Positions 19,285 to 27,554 of a stretch of DNA of 64,000 nucleotides are shown here, one piece after another. This DNA is from a marine gamma proteobacterium HTCC2148 (GTDB lineage: Bacteria > Pseudomonadota > Gammaproteobacteria > Pseudomonadales > Halieaceae): contig DS999224.1 of assembly GCA_000156295.1 (NCBI GenBank), positions 206,017-270,016 of the forward strand. Direction: 5' to 3'. The position numbers and the translations under genes are program-made. The notes under the pieces are model-generated. The model saw only the letters and a program-made list of their open reading frames with translations, searched no databases and was not told where the DNA came from. Position 1 is the first letter of the stretch. Each line of letters opens with the position of its first letter.

Positions 19285-19929
19285 TTAAACCTGGTCAGGC
19301 GTCTTTAATTCTGTGGCCAGATTTCTTTCTTTCTGCAGCATGTCTCTGCGTGCAGGCATTTCCGGTTTTATAATTTGTTGGTCTCCCGCGACCCAACTCA
19401 GGGGCCTGCGCTCTTGCTCAATTGCGTCCTGCAACATCATCAATCCCTGCATCAGGGCCTCAGGTCGGGGAGGGCAACCGGGGACGTAAACATCCACAGG
19501 AATAAACTTGTCTACACCTTGAACCACACTGTAGATGTCGTACATGCCACCTGAGTTTGCGCAGGAGCCCATGGAAATAATCCAGCGTGGCTCCAGTAGC
19601 TGGTCGTAGAGGTGCTGAACGACCGGAGCCATTTTGCGAAAAACAGTTCCTGAGATAACCATGAGATCGGCTTGTCGAGGTGTGGCGCGAATTACTTCCG
19701 AGCCAAAGCGGGCAATGTCGTGGCGACTGGTAAAGGAGGTCGCCATTTCTACATAGCAGCAGGAGAGTCCGAAATTGAAGGGCCAGAGGGAGTGAGCCCT
19801 TCCCCAGGCAATCAGGTCTTCCAGTCTGGCAAAGAACACATTGCGTTTAATTTGCTCTTCTATGCTGATATCGCTCCCGCCGGGTGAACTGGCGATCACA
19901 TCCTCAGGCTTGCTAAGGTTCCATTCCAC
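19285..19929 (-). CDS. nuoB: NADH-quinone oxidoreductase subunit B
   Basis: Carries cluster N2, the last iron-sulfur centre before quinone. The protein has 214 residues with [11 protein letters not shown] (tandem cysteines), [19 protein letters not shown] and [14 protein letters not shown], the four N2 ligands. The frame is open much further upstream, but GTG 19929 fits best: GAGGAG lies eight bases upstream and the codon overlaps the nuoA stop (TAGTG). The 214-residue length matches family members. Confidence 0.96.
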   Translation of the reverse strand: MEWNLSKPEDVIASSPGGSDISIEEQIKRNVFFARLEDLIAWGRAHSLWPFNFGLSCCYVEMATSFTSRHDIARFGSEVIRATPRQADLMVISGTVFRKMAPVVQHLYDQLLEPRWIISMGSCANSGGMYDIYSVVQGVDKFIPVDVYVPGCPPRPEALMQGLMMLQDAIEQERRPLSWVAGDQQIIKPEMPARRDMLQKERNLATELKTPDQV

Positions 19930-20333
19930 TAGTGCAACTCCTCGGGGTGTAGGCCCTGACCGCTTTTGATTCCCCAGTCCAGGGCGCCGGTACTTAGTTC
20001 GTAGATCAGGGCGACTCCAAGAACGAAGATGAATGCAGCAATCGCGATGAAGCCTTGCCACCCCAGCTCAAAAAATGCAATCGCCCAGGCAAAGATGAAT
20101 ACCGTTTCCAGATCGAAGATTACGAAGAAAATTGCGACCAGGTAGAACTCAACAGACATCTGGATTTGTGAGGAGCCGACCGAGAGCACCCCTGATTCGA
20201 AGGGAAGGTTAGTCGCGTTGTTGGCCCTTCGCTGCCCCAGCAGGTAAGACAAGCCAAGCATAGTCGCCACCAGTAACAGGACGGCAACGAAGTAAATCAC
20301 AAACGGAAGGAGGCTGGTGTCGGCTGAACTCAA
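19929..20333 (-). CDS. nuoA: NADH-quinone oxidoreductase subunit A
   Basis: Three-helix membrane subunit, 134 residues, first gene of the operon. Helix one is [65 protein letters not shown]-type sequence follows in family order (quoted in parts at about residues 45-90). I choose TTG 20333 because GGGAGG lies seven bases upstream and the resulting N-terminus ([11 protein letters not shown]) matches the family. The open frame upstream of it is Pro/Arg-rich and not protein-like. Confidence 0.93.
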   Translation of the reverse strand: MSSADTSLLPFVIYFVAVLLLVATMLGLSYLLGQRRANNATNLPFESGVLSVGSSQIQMSVEFYLVAIFFVIFDLETVFIFAWAIAFFELGWQGFIAIAAFIFVLGVALIYELSTGALDWGIKSGQGLHPEELH

Positions 20334-20648
20334 ACGATAGGCCTCCCGGATGCGGCGGCATATCCCAGGCTTGGGGATACACGGGCGAGGCAACGGGGGG
20401 TGTTTGGATGAATGTGGGGCACAAAGGAGTCCCTCGGCAGGGCGCACAAGGCGATCTGTCGGCAAAATGGTGCTACTGTTTTACGTCTCAGCACAGTTAC
20501 TCCACATCGGCCTTTGGGCATTGATGGAGGTCACTTGCCCATACCACTAACCACTTGGGAAAGTAAATTGACCAGTTACAGTTACCACTTACAACGTAGA
20601 TGACTCTAGCCATGTTGTAGAACAAACGCAAGAATGAGAGCTTAATTC
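20334..20648. promoter_or_regulatory. divergent nuo / sixA intergenic region
   Basis: These 315 bases hold no gene that I can support. They must contain the promoter of the 13-gene nuo operon (leftward) and that of sixA (rightward). A perfect 6-bp inverted repeat, TATCCC (20361-20366) with GGGATA (20374-20379), lies about 28 bases ahead of the nuoA start in its leader. Three CCACT(T/A) motifs recur near 20544, 20551 and 20585 and could be direct-repeat operator sites. No FNR or ArcA box could be called with confidence. Confidence 0.6.
20568..20595 (+). promoter_or_regulatory. possible sigma-70 promoter for sixA
   Basis: TTGACC (20568-20573) and TACAAC (20590-20595) are 16 bases apart and match the -35 and -10 consensus at five and four positions. 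They are placed about 55 bases before the sixA start. Weak, pattern-based call. Confidence 0.3.
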
Positions 20649-21152
20649 ATGAAAACGTTGCATCTGATGAGGCATGCAAAGTCAGCCTGGAATCAGCCTG
20701 AGCTGTCTGACAGAGAGCGCGAACTGAACAAGCGAGGTCGGCGAGATGCGCCTCGCATGGGGGCAGCACTAGCCCACCAGTTGGCGCCACAAAGCATTGT
20801 GGCAAGCCCTGCCAGACGTGCGCAGCTAACCCTGTTCGGCCTTTGCGCTGGATGGTCTGCATTGACCGACTTTGACCATCGTACCGATGAGAGACTGTAT
20901 ACATTCGATGTGCAAGATCTGCTCGAATGGATATCAATGCAGCCAGACGAGCAGAGCAGTGTGTTCCTGATAGGGCACAACCCGGCTCTCACAGAATTGC
21001 TCAATGAGTTAGTTGGACACTGGCAATTAGACAACCTCCCCACGGCCGGCTATGCGCGCATGACGCTGGATCTGGAGACCTGGTCACAGACTTCAGCAGG
21101 ATGCGCTACGCTGGTTCAAACTCTGTTCCCCAAACAGCTGCCAAAGGGGTGA
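20649..21152 (+). CDS. sixA: SixA-type phosphohistidine phosphatase
   Basis: The 167-residue histidine-phosphatase-family protein has the catalytic RHG-type motif LHLMRHAKSAWNQPE at its N-terminus and the second histidine in FLIGHNPALTELLN (about residue 100). E. coli SixA is of similar size and removes phosphate from histidine in phosphotransfer or phosphotransferase proteins. The target here is unknown, as no PTS or hybrid kinase gene lies nearby. Transcribed divergently from nuo. Confidence 0.88.
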   Translation: MKTLHLMRHAKSAWNQPELSDRERELNKRGRRDAPRMGAALAHQLAPQSIVASPARRAQLTLFGLCAGWSALTDFDHRTDERLYTFDVQDLLEWISMQPDEQSSVFLIGHNPALTELLNELVGHWQLDNLPTAGYARMTLDLETWSQTSAGCATLVQTLFPKQLPKG

Positions 21153-21260
21153 GAGGACTCTGTTGTTGATGAATTTTTAATCTGGCAAGCGCGCCCTGCT
21201 GCACTACACTGCCAACAATGATAGGCTTTGCACGCCTTCCAACTAAACCGGAGTTTTTTG

Positions 21261-21494
21261 ATGCGAATTGCCCTTGGTGCGCTCGCTGTGTTGTTTATTG
21301 TCGGCTGCCAAACGCAGCCCACTGCTACCCTGGTCACTCAATGCGCAGAGCCTCGGCCGCAAGTGTGCACCATGGAGTACGCGCCGGTGTGTGCAGACCT
21401 CACATCAGGTGGTAAAAAGCAGTACTCCTCCGGTTGCAATGCTTGCGCTCACGACTCGGTGAGTGGCTATCTGAATGGGGAGTGCCCTGAGTGA
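21261..21494 (+). CDS. Kazal-like domain lipoprotein
   Basis: Small lipoprotein, 77 residues. The signal peptide RIALGALAVLFIVGC ends in a lipobox with Cys as the likely lipidated residue. The mature part has cysteines spaced as in Kazal-type serine-protease inhibitors: QVCTMEYAPVCADL, GGKKQYSSGCNACA, then GYLNGEC at the end. Start chosen at ATG 21261, with GGAG seven bases upstream. The stop overlaps the GTG start of the next gene as GTGA, so translation of lipoprotein and transporter is probably coupled. Inhibitor activity is inferred from the fold only. Confidence 0.8.
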   Translation: MRIALGALAVLFIVGCQTQPTATLVTQCAEPRPQVCTMEYAPVCADLTSGGKKQYSSGCNACAHDSVSGYLNGECPE

Positions 21495-22798
21495 GCCTCA
21501 CCAATCGCATTTTGATAGCCATGGTGGCGGGTATCGCCGTTGGCTCAATTATCAACTTATTAGTGCACTCAACTGGCGTCTCCGAAGGGCTTAAATCACT
21601 GGTTGATGTTTACTTTGTCAACGGTTTGTTCGACGTGGTGGGCCGCATATTTGTCGCGTCTCTGAAGCTGCTGGTCGTTCCGCTAGTGATGGTCTCTCTG
21701 ATCTGCGGCGCTTCATCTCTTGGCGACAGTGCCCGTATGGGGCCTATTGCAGTCAAGACGCTGGGTTTTTACATGGCCACTACGGCCATCGCAATTAGCT
21801 TGGCACTTTTCTTTGCCGTGCTGATCAGTCCCGGGGCCGGTGTTGCCATTGAGGGTGCCGCCGACTTTCAGGCCAAAGCCGCGCCGCCATTGACCGATGT
21901 TCTGGTAGATATATTTCCCTCGAACCCAATTAAGGCGATGGCCGACGGCAAAATGCTTCAAATTATTGTCTTCGCTCTGTTATTTGGCTACGCGATCTCA
22001 CACGCCGGAGAACCCGGCCGGCGCTTGGCCAGTTTTTTCCGCGATGTAGACTCGGTCATCATGAAAATGGTGGAAGTACTGATGAAGTTGGCGCCTTATG
22101 GTGTATTCGCGCTGCTTTCCAAGTTGTTCTCCAGTATGGGGATAGGCGCAATTTTCGATCTGGCGGCTTATTTCTTTACCGTCCTGGGTGTACTGCTGTT
22201 GCATGCCCTGGGTGTCTACAGCTTTATGCTGCGGACTCTGGCTGGCCTTTCTCCCGCTATATTGCTGAAAAAAATGCGCCCTATCTGGGCCTTTGCATTT
22301 AGTACTGCCTCCTCCGGTGCCACTTTGCCCATTACTTTGCGCACTGTGGAAAAGCGGATGGGCGTTCACAATTCGGTAGCAGGCTTTACGGTGCCGCTGG
22401 GTGCAACCATTAACATGGACGGCACCGCCATCATGCAGGGCGTGGCAACCGTATTTATCGCCCAGGTCTACGGAGTGGACCTCTCCACGGGAGATTTTCT
22501 TACCGTGATATTGACCGCTACTCTGGCCTCCATTGGTACCGCGGCAGTTCCGGGCGTAGGGCTTATTACGCTGGCGCTGGTGCTGGAGCAAGCGGGCCTG
22601 CCGGTCGAGGGCATCGCACTCATTATTGGTGTTGACCGTCTCCTGGATATGGTTCGTACAGCGGTTAATGTCACCGGAGACGCTACAGTCTCGCTAATCG
22701 TTGCCAAGAGTGAAAAGCAATTCGACCAGTACGTGTTTGATGATCCGAAGGCAGACCAGCATAGCGATGAGAACCCTGGCGTGGTTCCTTCCACCTGA
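21491..22798 (+). CDS. dicarboxylate/amino acid:cation symporter (DAACS family)
   Basis: Membrane transporter of 435 residues in the GltP/DctA/GltPh family. Signature blocks are AFSTASSGATLPITLRT (HP1 serine-rich hairpin, about residue 270), VPLGATINMDGTAIMQG (NMDGT motif, about residue 300), and GVDRLLDMVRTAVNVTGD in TM8 with the substrate-binding Asp, Arg and Asn. These use proton or sodium gradients to import C4-dicarboxylates, glutamate or related solutes; specificity cannot be fixed here, though Arg in TM8 favours acidic substrates. GTG start overlapping the Kazal-lipoprotein stop. Confidence 0.93.
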   Translation: MSLTNRILIAMVAGIAVGSIINLLVHSTGVSEGLKSLVDVYFVNGLFDVVGRIFVASLKLLVVPLVMVSLICGASSLGDSARMGPIAVKTLGFYMATTAIAISLALFFAVLISPGAGVAIEGAADFQAKAAPPLTDVLVDIFPSNPIKAMADGKMLQIIVFALLFGYAISHAGEPGRRLASFFRDVDSVIMKMVEVLMKLAPYGVFALLSKLFSSMGIGAIFDLAAYFFTVLGVLLLHALGVYSFMLRTLAGLSPAILLKKMRPIWAFAFSTASSGATLPITLRTVEKRMGVHNSVAGFTVPLGATINMDGTAIMQGVATVFIAQVYGVDLSTGDFLTVILTATLASIGTAAVPGVGLITLALVLEQAGLPVEGIALIIGVDRLLDMVRTAVNVTGDATVSLIVAKSEKQFDQYVFDDPKADQHSDENPGVVPST

Positions 22799-22807
22799 CA
22801 ATCAAGG

Positions 22808-22831
22808 CCACAGCCCCGCTGCGGGCTGTGG
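22808..22831 (+). terminator. probable terminator after the symporter gene
   Basis: Nine-base perfect stem CCACAGCCC (22808-22816) and GGGCTGTGG (22823-22831) with a six-base loop, ten bases after the stop codon. The following tract TATCCTTTA is only partly T-rich, so termination may be incomplete. Confidence 0.65.
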
Positions 22832-22870
22832 TATCCTTTACCGCCCGACAGCCCAAAGTAGAATTAAGAA

Positions 22871-23521
22871 ATGTCCATTCAGTGCACCATTGTTCCGGTG
22901 ACTCCGTATCAGCAAAATTGCTCCATTATAAAGTGTCAGGCCAGCGGTAAAGCCGCTATCGTCGACCCCGGAGGCGATGTCGAACGTATTTTGGAAGCGG
23001 TGGCGAAAATGGATGCCACTGTCGAAAAAATTATCCTTACCCACGCTCATATGGATCACTGCGCCGCGGCGGATGTATTGCGCCAACAATTGCAGATCAC
23101 CATAGAAGGTCCGGAAAAAGCCGATAATTTCTGGCTGGAAAAATTGCCTGAGTGGTGCAAGATGTCGGGGTTTCCCCACGCCGATGCTTTTGAACCTGAT
23201 CGCTGGCTTGCCGACGGCGATACTGTAACGGTCGGCGAACAAACATTGCAGGTGCTGCATTGCCCCGGGCATACACCGGGTCACGTGGTATTTCTCCACC
23301 AGGCGCAAAATGTCGCCTGGGTGGGCGATGTGTTATTCCAGGGCTCAATTGGTCGGACCGACTTTCCAATGGGCAATCACGAAGACCTGGTTGCCAGTAT
23401 TCGTGGCAAACTTTTCCCCTTGGGGGATAACATCACGTTTATTCCAGGACATGGGCCTACATCCACCTTTGGCGAGGAGCGTCGCAGCAATCCCTTTGTT
23501 TCGGATTCCCGCTATGGATGA
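22871..23521 (+). CDS. MBL-fold metallo-hydrolase (YcbL/glyoxalase II-like)
   Basis: The 216-residue metallo-beta-lactamase-fold enzyme has ILTHAHMDHCAAAD (HxHxDH metal site, about residue 57), LHCPGHTPGHVVF (about residue 135), VGDVLFQGSIGRTDF with the bridging Asp, and IPGHGPTS near the end. E. coli YcbL and other type II glyoxalases hydrolyse S-lactoylglutathione-like thioesters. It lacks the extra C-terminal glutathione-binding domain of true GloB. The stop overlaps the next gene. Confidence 0.9.
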   Translation: MSIQCTIVPVTPYQQNCSIIKCQASGKAAIVDPGGDVERILEAVAKMDATVEKIILTHAHMDHCAAADVLRQQLQITIEGPEKADNFWLEKLPEWCKMSGFPHADAFEPDRWLADGDTVTVGEQTLQVLHCPGHTPGHVVFLHQAQNVAWVGDVLFQGSIGRTDFPMGNHEDLVASIRGKLFPLGDNITFIPGHGPTSTFGEERRSNPFVSDSRYG

Positions 23522-23825
23522 TATGCCCGAGGATCGCGAAGCGCTGCTGCGCAAGGAATACCACAGCCAGACCGCAAGAATTAATTGGCACGACCTGCAA
23601 ACTTACTACGCTCATGGTAATGCAATATCTGTGGGCTCTGACCTGAACCTGGTGGAAGTGGCGGTGCAACTGGGGCTGGATAACACAGACCAGTTTCAGC
23701 AGTGGATTGCAGACGGCCAGATCGCTTCAGTGCACGATGATCAGGCACTGGTCTGGTACGAAGTGAATCAGGAGTTGTGGGCAGTGGTCGCCCCTCCGTG
23801 GCTGTTGGTACAGCAGCGTACCTGA
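23514..23825 (+). CDS. DUF2288-family protein
   Basis: Small acidic soluble protein, about 103 residues. ARINWHDLQTYYAHGNAISV, LVEVAVQLGLDNTDQFQQWI and LWAVVAPPWLLVQQ match the DUF2288 pattern as I remember it. Function unknown. ATG 23514 overlaps the end of the upstream hydrolase gene by eight bases; ATG 23523 is an alternative. Convergent with the M48 gene, with four bases between stops. Confidence 0.78.
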   Translation: MDDMPEDREALLRKEYHSQTARINWHDLQTYYAHGNAISVGSDLNLVEVAVQLGLDNTDQFQQWIADGQIASVHDDQALVWYEVNQELWAVVAPPWLLVQQRT

Positions 23826-23829
23826 GATT

Positions 23830-25212
23830 TTATCGAATAACTTTAATCCAGTCCCCTGTCCTGGGTTCGCCTCGGGGGTACATTCCGTTGAGCAAACGCA
23901 GTTGATCTTCGGCATAGGGAATACGAATGCTGGAGGCAATGCTGGCAAACGTTGCCCCTCTGGGCACCTGAATATAGTGTATGTAACGCGGGGTGCCCGC
24001 CTGTTTTTCCTTAGGGTGAGTGGGCCGGAAGCTTTTAATGATTTCCAGTAACACGGGATCGTTTGCGGCGAAATCTGCAGACTCGCCCTGCAGTAAGTAA
24101 GTGTAGTTGTAGTCGATAACCGCTAATCGCTTTGCAACGCCGTTGCTACTGGCGATGGCGCAATAACCTTGCAGTCCTGCTTGCTCCAGTGCTGCAGCCT
24201 CGCTAAAGTCGCCGCTGGCGCTGCTTTTGAGGACCGATTCCGGGGTCTTGCTGCTGTCTTTTCTACGCAGCGTAATAGTCAGGGAGGTTCTGCCATCTGC
24301 TGAGCTTGCGACCACTGCCTTGCTGCTGGACTTCACTGACCAGCCCTCGGGATGTTCAAAAGTAAAAGCCAGTTTGCTGTGGTAGTAGCGGTTTTCTTCA
24401 CGCTGACCTTGTACGCTCTCTCCCCAGACAAGGCCCTCAATGTGGCGCCGAAATTCACCGGCTTGTTCAGGGCTTTCCACGTATTCATCCAGATCCAGTT
24501 CACCCGCCTTGCGGATGACAGTTTGCAGGCGTTTGTCGTTACGTGGGTGGCTGGCATAAAGGCCGTGATAGGTGCCAGCCGGCTTGCCTGTGGCTCTGGC
24601 TTTAACGCGCTGGAACTGTTCCTGGTCCTTAAGCACGCCAATGACTTCCAGCAGCGCCTGTGGGTCATAGCCGGTTTTGTACATGTATTCTGCGCCCAGT
24701 CCGTCGGCTTCTAATTCCATGTCTCTGCCAAAGCCACTGATTAATTCGGCGCCGTACATGGTGGAGGCTTCTGCCAGGTCACCGCTGCCGGTGAGAATGT
24801 AAGCAGTGGTCGCTACGATTTTACTGGTAATGTCTGCTCGTCCACGTCGGCCGTGGTGATTGCCGGTGACGTGTCCAATCTCGTGGCCTATGACGCCCGC
24901 CAGTTCCTCTTCTGAATCCATGAAAGGCAATAAACCGCGGCTCACATAGATAAAACCATTGGGAGCGGCAAAGGCGTTGATGACGCCTGAGTCGAGTACC
25001 GTAAAGGTAAACTTGCCTTTTGGTTTGTCTGAGTTTGCCACCAGCGACTGGCCGATGCGGTTGATGTAGGCTTGTAGCTCAGGGTCGTCGTAAATCTGCC
25101 CTGAATCGATAATCTTTTGGTGTTCTTCCTCGCCTTTGCTGGCTCCCATGCTGTTGCTGGCCGCAAAGACCATAGTAAGGAGTAACAAGAATACGGGCAG
25201 GCGCATTTTCAA
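23830..25212 (-). CDS. periplasmic M48-family metalloprotease
   Basis: Protein of 460 residues with a Sec signal peptide (LPVFLLLLTMVFAASNSMGA). The zinc protease site is VIGHEIGHVTGNHHGRR (HExxH, about residue 115), with the third ligand in MELEADGLGAEYMYKTGYDP (about residue 172). This is the BepA/YfgC-type arrangement. The middle part is a DUF-like beta region, and the last 45 residues (GATFASIASSIRIPYAEDQLRLLNGM) resemble a LysM-like or DUF3-type tail. Last gene of the 13-gene minus-strand cluster, overlapping the upstream lipoprotein gene by four bases. A quality-control or processing role for the envelope proteins made by this cluster is inference. Confidence 0.9.
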   Translation of the reverse strand: MKMRLPVFLLLLTMVFAASNSMGASKGEEEHQKIIDSGQIYDDPELQAYINRIGQSLVANSDKPKGKFTFTVLDSGVINAFAAPNGFIYVSRGLLPFMDSEEELAGVIGHEIGHVTGNHHGRRGRADITSKIVATTAYILTGSGDLAEASTMYGAELISGFGRDMELEADGLGAEYMYKTGYDPQALLEVIGVLKDQEQFQRVKARATGKPAGTYHGLYASHPRNDKRLQTVIRKAGELDLDEYVESPEQAGEFRRHIEGLVWGESVQGQREENRYYHSKLAFTFEHPEGWSVKSSSKAVVASSADGRTSLTITLRRKDSSKTPESVLKSSASGDFSEAAALEQAGLQGYCAIASSNGVAKRLAVIDYNYTYLLQGESADFAANDPVLLEIIKSFRPTHPKEKQAGTPRYIHYIQVPRGATFASIASSIRIPYAEDQLRLLNGMYPRGEPRTGDWIKVIR

Positions 25213-25862
25213 TACTCGCTGGAGAGAAATTCCAGTAATTGATCGCCAATTCCGTCGCAGGCAGTGCCCTGCACTGGCGCAATAATCGGTATGGGGACGA
25301 CTACTGCGGGCATATAGGACTGCCCTGTGGCGGTCGTGTTTACCCGGCCTACTTCGGCCTGGTCGGTGAAGTCCCAGATAACGGCCTCGTAATTGGAGTC
25401 GTTACTCCAGGTGCCAAAACCGAAGCAACCGGCTCCGCCAGGGCCGATGCCGCAGGTCATTGAACCAGCAGAATCCGATTGAACGGTAACGCCGTCTACC
25501 CAGATCATGTACTCGGTTTTCAGTTCCAGCATGCGTTGGGCAACAGGGTCCTGCTCAAGCAGACGGGTAATATCTTCGGGGTGCAGTGGGGCGGTGCGCG
25601 GTTCGAACCAAGGGTACAGTGAGTTAATAAAGTCGATCTCGTTTATCACGGTGATGCTGTTGTCTCTGCGGGATATGTGATCACCAACGCATTTAATAAA
25701 GTCAGGTTCAGTTTCATAGTCGCTGGCGTGACGCCGACCTAGAATAACCACGGTGGAATCGCCAATCCCGGCGAGGGGCTCGTTGAAAACCATTTCGTCG
25801 ACGGTAGAGGTGACACAACCTGTGGTAATGAGAACGAGGCCAAGAGCCAGTATCATTTTCAT
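25209..25862 (-). CDS. lipoprotein of unknown function
   Basis: The 217-residue protein begins with a lipoprotein signal (ILALGLVLITTGC, Cys15). The mature part includes DSTVVILGRRHASDYETEPD, a conserved-looking WFEPRTAPLHPEDITRLLEQ segment and a glycine-rich MTCGIGPGGAGCFGFGTWS stretch with paired cysteines. I do not recognise the family. It overlaps the genes on both sides by four bases, so it belongs firmly to the cluster transcript. Confidence 0.8.
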   Translation of the reverse strand: MKMILALGLVLITTGCVTSTVDEMVFNEPLAGIGDSTVVILGRRHASDYETEPDFIKCVGDHISRRDNSITVINEIDFINSLYPWFEPRTAPLHPEDITRLLEQDPVAQRMLELKTEYMIWVDGVTVQSDSAGSMTCGIGPGGAGCFGFGTWSNDSNYEAVIWDFTDQAEVGRVNTTATGQSYMPAVVVPIPIIAPVQGTACDGIGDQLLEFLSSEY

Positions 25863-26563
25863 GAGTCGACCTCCGCCTTTTCAGTCTCAGGTGGTGCGTC
25901 GAGTGCTTGATCGACTTCTGCAGGAGGGTTATCTATAGCTTGCTGTCCTCCATCCATCCAGGCCGCTACGTCGGGTACACGGGTAAAGCTGGTGGCAAAG
26001 TTTGCGCCTGCGTCCCGCAACGCCATCACCGCCGCCAAGTTTACTGCCGCCTGATCGCTACGCAGGAAGGCGGTAGGTGTTTTGCCGTAAGCGGCCATGG
26101 TCCACTCAGCGATGGGTTCGCCCGACGTGGTCACCAATTCGAAACGATAGCGCATCCAGATTTCATACACTTTGATATTGGTGTGCTGGGGTATGGCGTA
26201 TTGCAGTTCGTCCACGTGAGGAATTAAAACTGCGTTGACCAGTTGATTCATTTGACCGGACGCAGGCTCGCCTCTCATGTGCACCATGTCAGTGAACATG
26301 CCTGCTAATAATGTATCCCACATCGCCACCTGAGCATCACCGGTACTGACGAGCCAGCTGGGCTCCGAGCGTGTTTTGGCTTCGTCCGAAAACTCGTGAT
26401 TGGCAAAATCTTCTGGGTACCAGACGCCTAGCGTCAGGGGTATCGGTTCCATGAGTGGAGCGGGGAAGTTACCCTCCACTTTTACCGTATTCGGCCCACA
26501 GCCCGCCAATAAAGCCAGCAGCAATGCCACGCCAAGGGCACGGATATCAGGGCCGGAAGTCAT
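25859..26563 (-). CDS. lipoprotein of unknown function
   Basis: About 234 residues from ATG 26563, which gives a proper lipoprotein signal (IRALGVALLLALLAGC). The first part (PAPLMEPIPLTLGVWYPEDF) looks like proteins that bind or assemble at the outer membrane but is not diagnostic. The C-terminus is acidic and Pro-rich. The frame is open upstream of this start, but ATG 26563 has the signal peptide at its head. It overlaps the upstream VWA gene by 17 bases and the next lipoprotein gene by four. Confidence 0.78.
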   Translation of the reverse strand: MTSGPDIRALGVALLLALLAGCGPNTVKVEGNFPAPLMEPIPLTLGVWYPEDFANHEFSDEAKTRSEPSWLVSTGDAQVAMWDTLLAGMFTDMVHMRGEPASGQMNQLVNAVLIPHVDELQYAIPQHTNIKVYEIWMRYRFELVTTSGEPIAEWTMAAYGKTPTAFLRSDQAAVNLAAVMALRDAGANFATSFTRVPDVAAWMDGGQQAIDNPPAEVDQALDAPPETEKAEVDS

Positions 26564-27554
26564 TGAGCGCAACAAAAGTCCCTCCATTGCGGTATGCCAG
26601 TTCACGCATCAGTGTAGCGAAGCGAATGCCTGTGGTCTGCAAATGTGATGCACGGATAAATTGTACGGGAAAACCCACGCCGTGGATTCTTACCAGGCGG
26701 TTGCCCTCGGCGTCCGTCTGATTGATTCGATCCACCGTTTCCACGACTGTGGCGATAGAATCGCCGGTAAATTCATCGCCAAATACATACAAACTGATTT
26801 TCTTGCCGGGGTCGTAAAAGGTTCGAATGGCAGCAGTAATACCTTCAACTGGGCTGGAATTACTGAACACATTCCAGTTGCGCAAGTTCTGCATGATCAC
26901 TTTGCGACGACCCGGGGTGTCAGGAATCCACTGACCCCGGTAGCGACTGAACATGTACTGGCCCATGTCATTCATTACCTGTATTCCTTTTACCTCTGGA
27001 TATATCGCCAGGGTCGCCTGTATTTCCTCAATCATTCTTTCCCAGGCATAAGAGAACATGGAGCCTGAGGTATCGATGATGAAAATGATGTATTCGCTGT
27101 CTACCGGAATGCCACCAATCAGGTTGTTTTTTGAAAGGTACTGGCTTCCCAGTAATCGCTTCATCTCGTCCGACAGTTGCTGGCGGGCTATCGCCAGTTG
27201 CTCGGTAATGACATCGTTGCTGTTGGTCTCTACCTGAATACTGTCATATTGCGAACGCGCACTGGCTAGCTGACCCTGTAAAATAGCAATGCGCTCCGTA
27301 TACTCTGACAACTGTTCATGCTTTGCGTTCAGGTCGCGGTTGAGTACGACAGATTCGCCCCTGATGTCATAGATCTGCTCCTGCAAGTCAGCCAGTTTGC
27401 CCTCCAGGTTAACGGTGGATGCCTCGATAATTTGTGGCTGCACCGTTTTAGTGATCATCAGCAACAGAATCACTGCGCCAAAGCCACAGCAAATCACGTC
27501 GAGAAACGACAGCGAGAACTCCTCTGCGGCGCGCCGGCGGGCCATCAGGGCCAA
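26547..27554 (-). CDS. membrane-anchored VWA-domain protein with ExbD/MotB-like N-terminus (J)
   Basis: The protein has 335 residues: a cytoplasmic N-terminus rich in Arg and Glu, one membrane segment (SLSFLDVICCGFGAVILLLM, about residues 14-34), a coiled coil (about 50-130, LADLQEQIYDIRGE and heptad-like repeats) and a VWA domain (about 150-335). The metal site starts IIFIIDTSGSM; the second-site Thr seems replaced (NSSP) and the third is YVFGDEF, so the MIDAS may be incomplete. The Asp before the membrane segment sits where ExbD/MotB carry their proton-binding Asp. It overlaps the sister VWA gene upstream by ten bases. Confidence 0.85.
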   Translation of the reverse strand: MALMARRRAAEEFSLSFLDVICCGFGAVILLLMITKTVQPQIIEASTVNLEGKLADLQEQIYDIRGESVVLNRDLNAKHEQLSEYTERIAILQGQLASARSQYDSIQVETNSNDVITEQLAIARQQLSDEMKRLLGSQYLSKNNLIGGIPVDSEYIIFIIDTSGSMFSYAWERMIEEIQATLAIYPEVKGIQVMNDMGQYMFSRYRGQWIPDTPGRRKVIMQNLRNWNVFSNSSPVEGITAAIRTFYDPGKKISLYVFGDEFTGDSIATVVETVDRINQTDAEGNRLVRIHGVGFPVQFIRASHLQTTGIRFATLMRELAYRNGGTFVALNDFRP

